Positions 55,350 through 63,591 of a DNA stretch of 64,000 nucleotides are shown here, in pieces. The notes under the pieces were generated by a model. That model made no database searches. It saw only the letters and a list, made by a program, of their open reading frames with translations, and was not told the DNA's origin. The stretch is taken from positions 1 through 64,000 of the forward strand of contig NZ_CAXHZL010000007.1 in NCBI RefSeq assembly GCF_964022235.1, given 5' to 3'. Both the position numbers and the translations under genes were made by a program. Numbering within the stretch: position 1 is the stretch's first letter; each line of letters begins with the position of its first letter. Origin of the DNA: Limimaricola sp964022235 (GTDB taxonomy: Bacteria > Pseudomonadota > Alphaproteobacteria > Rhodobacterales > Rhodobacteraceae).

Positions 55350-56375
55350 ATGCATCTGGCCCGGTTTCCCCGCGTCCATCTCGCCCATCTGCCCACCCCG
55401 CTCGAGCGGCTCGACCGCCTGAGCGCTGAACTCGGCGGCCCCGAGATCTGGATCAAGCGCGACGACTGCACCGGTCTCTCGACCGGCGGCAACAAGACCC
55501 GCAAGCTCGAATTCCTCATGGCCGAGGCGCAGGCCATGGGCGCCGACATGGTGATGACCCAGGGCGCCACCCAGTCGAACCACGCCCGACAGACCGCGGC
55601 CTTCGCCTCCAAGCTCGGGATGCGCTGCCACCTGCTGCTCGAGGATCGCACCGGGTCCAAGGATCACAACTACAACCGCAACGGCAACGTGCTTCTCGAC
55701 CATCTGCACGGCGCCACCACCGAGACCCGCGGTCCCGATCTCGACATGCACGCCGAGATGGAGGCGGTGGCCGACACGTTCCGCAAGGAAGGCAAGACGG
55801 TCTACACCATCCCCGGCGGCGGCTCGAACGCCACCGGCGCGCTCGGCTACGTCAACTGTGCCTTCGAACTGGTGGGTCAGGCCAACGACGCCGGCATGGT
55901 GATCGACCACATCGTCACCGCCACCGGCTCCGCCGGCACCCAGTCGGGGCTGATCACCGGCCTCAAGGCGATCAACGCGCAGATCCCGCTTTTGGGCATC
56001 GGCGTGCGCGCACCGCGCGAAAAGCAGGAAGAGAACGTCTACAAGCTCGCCCGCCTGACCGCCGAAAAGCTCGGCTGCCCGGACGTTGTCGCACGCGAGG
56101 ATGTGGTGGCCAACTGTGACTATGTCGGCCCCGGCTACGGCATCCCGCGCGAGGACACGATCGAGGCAATCCGTATGTTTGCGGAGCTCGAAGGCATCCT
56201 TCTCGACCCGGTCTATTCCGGCAAGGGCGGGGCCGGCCTGATCGACCTCATCCGCAAGGGGCGCTTCAAGATGGGCGAGCGGGTGGTGTTCCTGCACACC
56301 GGCGGGGCGGCGGCACTGTTCGGCTACGACGCGGTGCTCGACCGCGCGCCCGGCGACAAACTGGCGGCGGAGTGA
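55350..56375 (+). CDS. cuyA: L-cysteate sulfo-lyase / D-cysteine desulfhydrase family
   Basis: A 341-residue PLP enzyme (fold type II) of the family including D-cysteine desulfhydrase and CuyA. The PLP lysine is K49 in STGGNKTRKLEFL; TQGATQSNHARQTAA and GSAGTQSGLITGLKAI are family phosphate-site and substrate motifs. CuyA cleaves cysteate to pyruvate, ammonia and sulfite. The neighbours (TauABC-like transporter, sulfonate dehydrogenase, YeiH exporter) favour CuyA over a cysteine enzyme. Starts the plus-strand operon, with GGGAGCG before ATG at 55350; next gene starts three bases after. Confidence 0.87.
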   Translation: MHLARFPRVHLAHLPTPLERLDRLSAELGGPEIWIKRDDCTGLSTGGNKTRKLEFLMAEAQAMGADMVMTQGATQSNHARQTAAFASKLGMRCHLLLEDRTGSKDHNYNRNGNVLLDHLHGATTETRGPDLDMHAEMEAVADTFRKEGKTVYTIPGGGSNATGALGYVNCAFELVGQANDAGMVIDHIVTATGSAGTQSGLITGLKAINAQIPLLGIGVRAPREKQEENVYKLARLTAEKLGCPDVVAREDVVANCDYVGPGYGIPREDTIEAIRMFAELEGILLDPVYSGKGGAGLIDLIRKGRFKMGERVVFLHTGGAAALFGYDAVLDRAPGDKLAAE

Positions 56376-56378
56376 GAG

Positions 56379-57590
56379 ATGGCCGAGATGCGTTTCACCG
56401 GTAGCTTCACCCAGCAGGAGCCGATCCCGGAGGAGGGCATCTCGGCAGCGCTGGAGCTGCTCCGCACCGGGCGGCTGCACCGCTACAACACCGCGCCGGG
56501 CGAGGTCTCGCTCACCGCCCGGCTCGAGGCGGCCTATGCCGAATGGCAGGGCGCGCGCTACTGCCTGGCGCTGGCCTCCGGCGGGCAGGCGATGCAGATC
56601 GCGCTGCGCGCCTGCGGCGTGCGCCCCGGCGACCGCGTGCTGACCAACGCCTTCACCCTCGCCCCCGTGCCCGGCGCCGTCGCCGCCATCGGGGCCGAGG
56701 CGGTGCTGGTCGAGATCACCGAGGATCTGGTGATCGACTTGGACGACCTCGCCGCCAAGGCCCGCGCCTCGGGCGCGCGGCACCTCCTGTTGTCAAACAT
56801 GCGCGGCCACCTGTGCGACATGGACCGGCTGATGCAGGTCGCCGAAGACTGCGGTCTGACCGTGATCGAGGATTGCGCCCATACCATGGGCGCGAAATGG
56901 AACGGCCGCCGCTCCGGCAATTTCGGCCCGATGGGCTGCTTCAGCACCCAGACCTACAAGCACATGAATTCCGGCGAGGGCGGTTTCCTCACCACCGACG
57001 ATCCGGAGCTGATGGCCCGCGCGATCATCATGTCGGGCTCCTACATGCTCTACGAGCGCCACGGCGCGGCGCCCGCTAGAGAAGTGTTCGAAAAGATCCG
57101 GCTGGAGACGCCGAACATGTCGGCGCGGATGGACAATCTGCGCGCCGCGATCCTGCTGCCGCAGCTCGACCGGCTCGACGACGCGATCGCCCGCTGGAAC
57201 GCGCTGCACGACCGGATGGCCGAGCGCCTTTCCGCCCTACCCGCCGTGGCGCTGCCCCACCGGCCCGAGCCCGAGTTCTATGTCGGCTCCTCGATCCAGT
57301 TCCGGCTGCCGGGGCTGGGGGCAGAGGCGGCGCGGCAGCTGGTCGCCGAGGCGGCGGCGCGCGGGGTCGAGCTGAAATGGTTCGGCGCTTCCGAGCCGGT
57401 GGGCTTCACCTCGAACCATGGCAGCTGGCGCTACCTGCGCGCGCAGGCCCTGCCCCGCACCGATGCGATCCTCTCGACCCTGTTCGACATGCGGCTGCCG
57501 CTCACCTTCAAGCCGGCCGATTGCGACGCGATCGCCCATCACCTTGACGCGGCCCTCGCGGCGCTGCGCAGCCCGGAGGGCGCGGCATGA
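56379..57590 (+). CDS. DegT/DnrJ/EryC1-family PLP aminotransferase
   Basis: A 403-residue PLP enzyme of fold type I, DegT family. The PLP lysine is K194 in STQTYKHMNSGEGGF and the acidic residue for the ring nitrogen is in VIEDCAHTMGAKW. This family usually aminates sugar aldehydes or ketones, but here it is inside a sulfonate operon, between cuyA and a racemase, with overlaps on the 3' side. It may transaminate a sulfonated aldehyde or ketone or act on an amino donor. The substrate is unknown and no close described counterpart is evident to me. Confidence 0.8.
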   Translation: MAEMRFTGSFTQQEPIPEEGISAALELLRTGRLHRYNTAPGEVSLTARLEAAYAEWQGARYCLALASGGQAMQIALRACGVRPGDRVLTNAFTLAPVPGAVAAIGAEAVLVEITEDLVIDLDDLAAKARASGARHLLLSNMRGHLCDMDRLMQVAEDCGLTVIEDCAHTMGAKWNGRRSGNFGPMGCFSTQTYKHMNSGEGGFLTTDDPELMARAIIMSGSYMLYERHGAAPAREVFEKIRLETPNMSARMDNLRAAILLPQLDRLDDAIARWNALHDRMAERLSALPAVALPHRPEPEFYVGSSIQFRLPGLGAEAARQLVAEAAARGVELKWFGASEPVGFTSNHGSWRYLRAQALPRTDAILSTLFDMRLPLTFKPADCDAIAHHLDAALAALRSPEGAA

Positions 57591-58306
57591 CCCCGAAACG
57601 GATCGGCATATTGGGCGGTATGGGCCCCGAGGCGACGGTGCTCTTGATGCAGCGGCTGATCGCCGCCACCCCGGCCCGCGACGACGCCGATCACGTGCCG
57701 CTTCTCGTCGACATGAACCCGCAGGTGCCCTCGCGCATCGCCCGGCTGATCGAGGGGCGCGGCGAGGATCCCGGCCCGGTGCTGGCCGAGATGGCGCGCC
57801 GGCTCGAGGCGGGCGGCGCCACCGCGCTCGCCATGCCCTGCAACACCGCGCATCACTACGCGCCCCAGATCCGTGCCGCCGCTTCGGTCCCGTTCATCGA
57901 CATGATCGCGCTCTCGGTCGGCCATGCGGCACGGCTGGTCGGCCCCGGTGGCAAGGTCGGCCTGCTGGGCTCGCCCGCCCTGCGCAAGATCGGGATCTTC
58001 GACCGCGCCTGCGCCGAGGCCGGGCTCACCCTTTTGCATCCGCAGGACGAGGACGCGCTGCTCGCCGCGATCCGTGCGATCAAGGCGCGTGGTCCGGACG
58101 CAGACAGCCGGGCGACGCTGCGCGCGGCCTCGGCCGATCTCGCCGGGCGCGGAGCCGCGCTGCAGTTCGTCGCCTGCACCGAGTTCTCGCTCATCGCCGG
58201 GTCGCTCGCGCCCGAGGCGGAGGGCATCGACACGCTCGACCTTCTGGTCGAGGGCATCCGCGACGCCGCCTTCGGCGCGCGCAACCAGGCCGGCACCGCC
58301 GCCTGA
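57587..58306 (+). CDS. aspartate/glutamate racemase family protein
   Basis: A 239-residue two-domain racemase. Both catalytic cysteines are present: C85 in AMPCNTAHH and C197 in VACTEFS, with the start IGILGGMGPEATVLL. PLP-independent racemases of this family invert amino acids with an acidic side chain; cysteate (sulfonate analogue of aspartate) is a chemically apt substrate. The ATG overlaps the aminotransferase stop. I infer that it interconverts D- and L-cysteate so that a D-derived pool can reach CuyA. Confidence 0.82.
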   Translation: MTPKRIGILGGMGPEATVLLMQRLIAATPARDDADHVPLLVDMNPQVPSRIARLIEGRGEDPGPVLAEMARRLEAGGATALAMPCNTAHHYAPQIRAAASVPFIDMIALSVGHAARLVGPGGKVGLLGSPALRKIGIFDRACAEAGLTLLHPQDEDALLAAIRAIKARGPDADSRATLRAASADLAGRGAALQFVACTEFSLIAGSLAPEAEGIDTLDLLVEGIRDAAFGARNQAGTAA

Positions 58307-58367
58307 CACCCCATGCAGAACGGCGCGGGACAGCGTCGGTGCATCCCAACCGACAGAGGAATATGAA

Positions 58368-59354
58368 ATGACACGGACGACCATACGCGTAGCGCTTGCG
58401 CTCACCACCTTTCTCACCGCCGGATCGGCACTGGCCGAGACCGTGACCATAGGCCATTTCGGCAACCCGACGCCGATGCAGGTCGCCCGCGCCGAGGGCA
58501 AGTTTGACGCGGCCACTGGCTGGGACATCGAGTGGCGCAAGTTCGGCTCGGGCTCCGAGGTGATCGCGGCCATGGCCTCGGGCGACATCAAGCTCGCCGA
58601 GCTCGGCTCTTCCCCGCTCGCCATCGCGACAAGCCAGGGCGTGGAGCTTGAGATGTTCATGCTGGCGCAGGTGATCGGCACCGCCGAAAGCCTGATCGTG
58701 CGCGACGGCGCCGAAATCGAGGCCCTCGAGGATCTGGCGGGCAAGCGGCTCGCGGTGCCCGTAGGTTCGACCGCGCATTTCTCGCTGATGGGCGCGCTCG
58801 ATCACGCCGGGATCGACGCCGCCGAGGTCACCTTGCTCAACATGCCGCCCGACCAGATCGCCGCCGCATGGGAGCAGGGCGCGATCGACGCGGCCTTTAT
58901 CTGGCAACCGGTGCAAAGCCAGATCCTGGAGACCGGCACCCTGCTCGTCGGCGCCGACGAAACCGCCGAATGGGGCTTTCCGACCTTCGACGGCTGGGTG
59001 GTGAACGCCGAATTCGCCGACGAGAACGCCGAGGCCGTGACCGCCTTCGCCAAGACCATGGACGAGGCCAACGCCGCCTATCTCGCCGATCCCGCCGCCT
59101 GGACCGCCGAGAGCGATCCGGTAAAGACCATCGCCGTCGAAACCGGTGCCGAGGCCGAGCAGATCCCCACGATCCTCGAAGGCTTCACCTTCGTGCCCCT
59201 CTCCGAGCAGCTCGGCGAGACATGGCTCGGCGGCGCGGGCGAGACGATGCGCGCCACCGCGCAGTTCCTCGCCGATGCGGGCCGCATCGACCAGGTGGCC
59301 GAGGATTACTCGGGCTTCGTGAACACCGAGATCGGCACCGCCGCGACGCAGTAA
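58368..59354 (+). CDS. tauA: TauA-type ABC transporter solute-binding protein
   Basis: A 328-residue exported receptor: signal peptide (residues 1-22, ending ALA|ETV) and a NitT/TauT fold with FGNPTPMQVARAEGKFD, LAELGSSPLAIATSQG, and the ligand loop VPVGSTAHFSLMGAL. It belongs to the taurine-binding group. It probably captures a C2-C3 sulfonate. AGAGG precedes the ATG at 58368. A very strong hairpin follows the gene before the ATPase gene. Confidence 0.87.
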   Translation: MTRTTIRVALALTTFLTAGSALAETVTIGHFGNPTPMQVARAEGKFDAATGWDIEWRKFGSGSEVIAAMASGDIKLAELGSSPLAIATSQGVELEMFMLAQVIGTAESLIVRDGAEIEALEDLAGKRLAVPVGSTAHFSLMGALDHAGIDAAEVTLLNMPPDQIAAAWEQGAIDAAFIWQPVQSQILETGTLLVGADETAEWGFPTFDGWVVNAEFADENAEAVTAFAKTMDEANAAYLADPAAWTAESDPVKTIAVETGAEAEQIPTILEGFTFVPLSEQLGETWLGGAGETMRATAQFLADAGRIDQVAEDYSGFVNTEIGTAATQ

Positions 59355-59362
59355 GACCACGC

Positions 59363-59389
59363 GCCTTGGCCCCCGCGCGGGGCCAAGGC
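59363..59389 (+). terminator. strong intercistronic hairpin after tauA
   Basis: GCCTTGGCCCC, loop CGCGC, GGGGCCAAGGC: a perfect 11-bp stem (59363-59373 and 59379-59389) with no T run. It likely protects the binding-protein mRNA or attenuates transcription into tauBC, matching the need for more receptor than membrane parts. Confidence 0.7.
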
Positions 59390-59416
59390 CCCCAGATCCC
59401 GACGAGGAGTGGTCCA

Positions 59417-60205
59417 ATGGGACTGAACATCAAATCCGCCTCCGTGGTGTTTCCCGCAGCCGAGGGCCGCCCCCCGGTCGAGGCGCTGCGCGGCATCGAC
59501 CTTGCCATCGCCGAGGGCGATTTCATGGTGGCGCTCGGCGCCTCCGGCTGTGGCAAATCCACGCTTCTGAACCTGATCGCGGGCTTTCTCTCCCCCAGCT
59601 CAGGCGAGATCCTGCTTGACGGCCAGCCGGTCACCGGCCCCGGCGCCGACCGCTCGGTTGTGTTCCAGAAACACGCGCTGCTGCCTTGGCTCAATGTGAT
59701 CGAGAACGTGGCCTTCGGTCTCAAGATGCAAGGCGTGGCCGAGGCCAAGCGGCTCGCCATCGCCGAAGAATACGTGAAGCTTCTGGGCCTCGACGGGTTC
59801 CAGAAATCCCCGGTCTACCGGCTTTCGGGCGGCATGCAGCAGCGCGTCGGTATCGCCCGCGCCCTGACCTGCGACCCCAAGGTTCTACTGATGGACGAGC
59901 CTCTGGGCGCGCTCGACGCGCTGACCCGCGAAAAGGCGCAGGAGCTGATCCTCAGGATCTGGAACGACACCGGCAAATCCGTTTTCTTCATCACCCACAG
60001 CGTCGAGGAGGCGCTGTTCATGGGGACCAAGCTGATCGTGATGTCGCCCCGTCCGGGCCGCATCTCGCACCGCTTCGACCTGCCCTTCTCGCGCCGCGTG
60101 CTGGCAGGCGAACCGGCGCGGAAGGTCAAGGCCTCCCCCGAATTCATCCAACTGCGCGAGGAGGTGCTCGGCATCATCTTCGCCGACGAGGAGGAAGCGG
60201 CATGA
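59417..60205 (+). CDS. tauB: TauB-type ABC transporter ATPase
   Basis: A 262-residue ATPase: Walker A GASGCGKST (about 44-52), Q-loop VFQKHALLPWLNV, signature LSGGMQQR, Walker B VLLMDEP and the switch histidine THSVEEA. The sulfonate/nitrate/taurine class is indicated by its match to TauB and by the receptor before it. The start has GAGGAG upstream. Confidence 0.92.
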   Translation: MGLNIKSASVVFPAAEGRPPVEALRGIDLAIAEGDFMVALGASGCGKSTLLNLIAGFLSPSSGEILLDGQPVTGPGADRSVVFQKHALLPWLNVIENVAFGLKMQGVAEAKRLAIAEEYVKLLGLDGFQKSPVYRLSGGMQQRVGIARALTCDPKVLLMDEPLGALDALTREKAQELILRIWNDTGKSVFFITHSVEEALFMGTKLIVMSPRPGRISHRFDLPFSRRVLAGEPARKVKASPEFIQLREEVLGIIFADEEEAA

Positions 60206-61095
60206 TCGAGACCGTCAAGCACCGCCCAAGCGTCGCCGAAAAGGCGCGCATCAACCCGCGCAGCGGCGTCTTCGCCTGGCTCGCGCGCAGCCGCCCCACC
60301 AAGCCCGGAGAAACCTACGGCGTGCCCGGACAGGGCGATACGAAATGGCTCTCGGTGGCGTCGATCCTGTTTTTGCTCTTCGTCTGGTGGGCCGTCACCG
60401 CGCTGGGGCTGGTCAAGCCGCTCTTTGTCCCGAGCCCGCAGGCGATCTTTGCCAAGTTCATCGACGTCTGGCAGAACGGTTTCACCAACACCTCCTTGCT
60501 CGAACATGTCGCGGTCTCGACCGCCCGCGTCTTCGGCGCTTTCCTGCTGGCCTGCGCCGTGGGCATCCCGCTCGGCCTCGCCATGGGGATGAGCCCGGTG
60601 ATGCGCGGGCTGTTCGATCCGCCGATCGAGTTCTACCGGCCGATCCCGCCGCTGGCCTACCTGCCCTTGATGATTATCTGGTTCGGCATCGGCGAGACCT
60701 CCAAGGTGCTGCTGATCTTCCTGTCGGTCTTCGCGCCCGTGGCACTCGGCGCCCGCGCCGGCGTGCGATCCGCCGCGATCGAGCAGATCCACGCCGCCTA
60801 CAGCTTCGGGGCCTCGCGCTGGCAGGTGCTGCGCCACGTGATCCTGCCCTCGGCCCTGCCCGAGATCCTGACCGCGATGCGCATCGGCGTCGGCTTCGGC
60901 TGGACCACGCTGGTCGCCGCCGAGATGGTCGCCGCGACCAAGGGCCTCGGTTACATGGTGCTGTCGGCCAGCCAGTTCCTGCAGACCCCTACCGTCATCA
61001 TGGGGATCATCGTGATCGCCGCGATCGCCTATGCCTTCGACCTGCTGATGCGCTGGATCGAGCGCAAGGTCATCCCTTGGAAAGGCAAGATGTGA
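60202..61095 (+). CDS. tauC: TauC-type ABC transporter permease
   Basis: A 297-residue permease with six helices after a ~45-residue cytoplasmic N-terminal extension. The EAA-type loop is EQIHAAYSFGASRWQVLRHVILPSALPEILTA. Together with TauA and TauB it imports the sulfonate. ATG overlaps the tauB stop (ATGA). The N-terminal extension is longer than in standard TauC. Confidence 0.9.
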   Translation: MIETVKHRPSVAEKARINPRSGVFAWLARSRPTKPGETYGVPGQGDTKWLSVASILFLLFVWWAVTALGLVKPLFVPSPQAIFAKFIDVWQNGFTNTSLLEHVAVSTARVFGAFLLACAVGIPLGLAMGMSPVMRGLFDPPIEFYRPIPPLAYLPLMIIWFGIGETSKVLLIFLSVFAPVALGARAGVRSAAIEQIHAAYSFGASRWQVLRHVILPSALPEILTAMRIGVGFGWTTLVAAEMVAATKGLGYMVLSASQFLQTPTVIMGIIVIAAIAYAFDLLMRWIERKVIPWKGKM

Positions 61096-61103
61096 GACCC
61101 GAC

Positions 61104-62414
61104 ATGACCGTGACTTATCTCAAATCCGCCAAGCGCCACGCCGAGAGCGATCAGGCCGACACCCGTGCCGCCGTCAGCGCCATGCTGGCCGAGATCAAGT
61201 CGGGCGGCGAGGCCCGGGTCGAGGCCTATGCCCGCGACCTCGACCACTGGGACGGCCCAGTCCTGGTCGACCAAGACACCCGCCGCGCCGCCGCCGCCAA
61301 GCTGCCCGAAAGCCTCAAGGAGGACATCCGCTTCGCCCATGCCAACATCCGCCGCTTTGCCGAGGCGCAGATGCGGACGGTGCAGGATTGCGAGGTCGAG
61401 ATCCTGCCCGGCCTGATCGCCGGGCAGCGCCAGATCCCGGTTTCGGCGGCGGGCTGCTACGTGCCCGGCGGCCGCTACAGCCACATCGCCTCGGCGCTGA
61501 TGACGATCACCACCGCCAAGGTCGCGGGGGTCGGCCACATCACCGCCTGTTCGCCGACCCGCCCCGGCGAGGGCATCCCGGCGGCGATCCTCTACGCCAT
61601 GGATCTGTGCGGCGCCGACGCGATCCTCAACCTCGGCGGCGTGCAGGGCGTCGCGGCGATGGCCGACGGGCTCTACGGCCTGCCGCGCGCCGACATCCTC
61701 GTCGGCCCCGGCAACCAATACGTGGCCGAGGCCAAGCGCATCCTGTTCGGCGAGATCGGCATCGACATGTTCGCGGGCCCGACCGACAGCATGGTGCTGG
61801 CCGACGAGACCGCCGACGCTGAGATCGTCGCCATCGACCTCGTGAGCCAGGCCGAGCATGGCTGGAACTCACCGGTCTGGCTCGCCACCACCGATCGCGG
61901 CCTCGCCGAGAAGGTGATGCAGATCGTGCCCGGCCTGATCGACGCCCTGCCCGAACCCAACGCCTCGAGCGCCCGCGCCGCCTGGGCCGATTTTGCCGAG
62001 GTGATGCTCTGCGACGACCGCGAGGCGATGGCGCGGGTCGCCGATGACTACGCGCCCGAACATCTGCACGTACAGGCCGCCGATCTCGATTGGTGGCTGA
62101 ACCGGCTGCGCGCCTATGGCTCGCTGTTCCTCGGCGAAGAGACCACCGTAGCCTATGGCGACAAGGCCTCGGGTCCGAACCACGTGCTGCCGACCTCGGG
62201 GGCGGCGCGCTATACCGGCGGCCTCTCGGTGCACAAATTCATGAAGACGGTGACCTGGCAGCGCGCCGACCGCGCCGCTTCGCGTCAGCTCGGCGGCGCC
62301 ACCGCCCGGATCAGCCGCGTCGAGGGGATGGAGGGCCATGCCCGCGCCGCTGATATCCGCCTGACCCGCTACGCCGTGACCGAGGCCGGCGCCGCCGCCA
62401 AGGCCGCGGGCTGA
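61104..62414 (+). CDS. hpsN: HpsN-like sulfopropanediol/histidinol-dehydrogenase-family enzyme
   Basis: A 436-residue NAD-dependent, zinc-type four-electron dehydrogenase of the HisD family. It shows PVSAAGCYVPGGRYSHIASALM, DILVGPGNQYVAEAKR, FAGPTDSMVLAD, LVSQAEHG and SGPNHVLPTSGAARYTGGLSVHKF. The last pattern is typical of HpsN (oxidises (R)-dihydroxypropanesulfonate to sulfolactate) rather than true HisD. HisD itself converts an amino alcohol to an amino acid, so an amino-alcohol sulfonate is also plausible. Starts eight bases after tauC; a hairpin follows. Confidence 0.85.
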   Translation: MTVTYLKSAKRHAESDQADTRAAVSAMLAEIKSGGEARVEAYARDLDHWDGPVLVDQDTRRAAAAKLPESLKEDIRFAHANIRRFAEAQMRTVQDCEVEILPGLIAGQRQIPVSAAGCYVPGGRYSHIASALMTITTAKVAGVGHITACSPTRPGEGIPAAILYAMDLCGADAILNLGGVQGVAAMADGLYGLPRADILVGPGNQYVAEAKRILFGEIGIDMFAGPTDSMVLADETADAEIVAIDLVSQAEHGWNSPVWLATTDRGLAEKVMQIVPGLIDALPEPNASSARAAWADFAEVMLCDDREAMARVADDYAPEHLHVQAADLDWWLNRLRAYGSLFLGEETTVAYGDKASGPNHVLPTSGAARYTGGLSVHKFMKTVTWQRADRAASRQLGGATARISRVEGMEGHARAADIRLTRYAVTEAGAAAKAAG

Positions 62415-62425
62415 GACCTCCCCCG

Positions 62426-62450
62426 GCGCCCCGGCCTGACCGGGGCGCCG
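62426..62450 (+). terminator. perfect hairpin after hpsN
   Basis: GGCGCCCCGG, loop CCTGA, CCGGGGCGCC (62426-62435, 62441-62450). Very stable, no T run; it lies between hpsN and the exporter gene and may stabilise or partly terminate the message. Confidence 0.65.
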
Positions 62451-62471
62451 TCATAGCCAAGGAAATCCCCG

Positions 62472-63491
62472 ATGTTCATTGACGCGATCGCGCCAGCCCG
62501 GCTGCGCGCGCCGGTGCTGCGCCTGCCTGCGCTGCTGCCCGGCTTCACCGTCGCCGCCGTGGTCGCCGTGGCGGCCCAATTCATCTCCGAGCACTACGGC
62601 GCACCGGCGATGCTGATGGCGCTGCTCTTGGGCATGGCGCTGCAATTCCTGTCGCTCGAAGGGCGCTGCGTCGAGGGCATCGGCTTCACCGCGCGGCAAG
62701 TGCTGCGCCTCGGCGTGGCACTCTTGGGCGCACGGATCTCGGTGGAACTGCTGCTCGATCTCGGCGCGGGGCTGATCGGGCTGATCGTGGCGGCTGTGGC
62801 CGGGACGATCCTCTTCGGATTCCTCGCAGGCCGCGCGCTCGGCAAGGGCTGGCGCTTCGGGCTGCTGACCGGGGGCGCGGTGGCGATCTGCGGCGCCTCG
62901 GCGGCCATAGCCATCGCAGCCGTGCTGCCACGCGACGAGCAATCCGAGACGGATCTGAGCTTCACCGTGCTCGGCGTCACCGTGCTTTCGACCGTCGCGA
63001 TGATTGCCTACCCGCTTCTAACTGGTTGGTTCGGCTTCGACACCCACACCACTGGCGTGTTTCTCGGCGCAACGATTCATGACGTGGCGCAGGTGGTCGG
63101 CGCCGGCTTCTCCATCTCCCCCGAGGCGGGCGAAACCGCAACGCTGGTCAAACTGATCCGGGTCAGCCTTCTTGCGCCGGTGGTGCTCCTGTTCTCGTTG
63201 GCAATCCGCGCCCGCGGTCTGGGTGACAGCGCCGAGGGTCGCAGACCGCCGCTTATCCCGGGCTTCGTGCTGGGTTTCCTGGCACTGGCCGGGATGAACT
63301 CCTTGGGTCTCGTCCCGGCCGTGTTGGCAGATCTACTGGCGGACGCCTCGGGCTGGGCGCTGCTGATCGCGATCGCGGCAGTGGGTATGAGAACCTCGCT
63401 GGCCACAGTTTTGCAGGTCGGCGGGGCCGCCATCGCCCTGATCGCCGCCGAAACCTTGTTCTTGGCAGCTATCTTTCTCGTGGCGCTTTGA
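62472..63491 (+). CDS. YeiH/UPF0324-family putative sulfate or sulfite exporter
   Basis: A 339-residue polytopic protein with about ten helices of the YeiH family (annotated as putative sulfate exporters). Typical motifs: MALLLGMALQFLSLEGRCVEGIGFTARQVLRLGVALLGARIS, and GATIHDVAQVVGAG in the middle. In sulfonate degraders such a protein (called CuyZ/TauZ-like) removes the sulfite or sulfate released by C-S cleavage. Last gene of the sulfonate operon. Confidence 0.87.
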   Translation: MFIDAIAPARLRAPVLRLPALLPGFTVAAVVAVAAQFISEHYGAPAMLMALLLGMALQFLSLEGRCVEGIGFTARQVLRLGVALLGARISVELLLDLGAGLIGLIVAAVAGTILFGFLAGRALGKGWRFGLLTGGAVAICGASAAIAIAAVLPRDEQSETDLSFTVLGVTVLSTVAMIAYPLLTGWFGFDTHTTGVFLGATIHDVAQVVGAGFSISPEAGETATLVKLIRVSLLAPVVLLFSLAIRARGLGDSAEGRRPPLIPGFVLGFLALAGMNSLGLVPAVLADLLADASGWALLIAIAAVGMRTSLATVLQVGGAAIALIAAETLFLAAIFLVAL

Positions 63492-63591
63492 AGTTGTCGC
63501 GGCACGGCGGCTGGGGCTGTAGCAGAGGAGGACCTTTGCCCCCTGTTTCGGCCAATGTCGCCTGTCCGTTCCCAAGCCTTCGAAGTACGAT

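Noticed and set aside
54993..56783. 596-codon minus-strand frame across cuyA and the LysR gene
   Set aside because: It is antisense to a clear PLP enzyme and shows low-complexity Gly/Ala/Arg-rich translation; a shadow.
61029..61859. Long minus-strand frame antisense to the HpsN-like gene
   Set aside because: The plus strand is a full HisD-family protein with conserved motifs and overlaps with its operon; the antisense has none.
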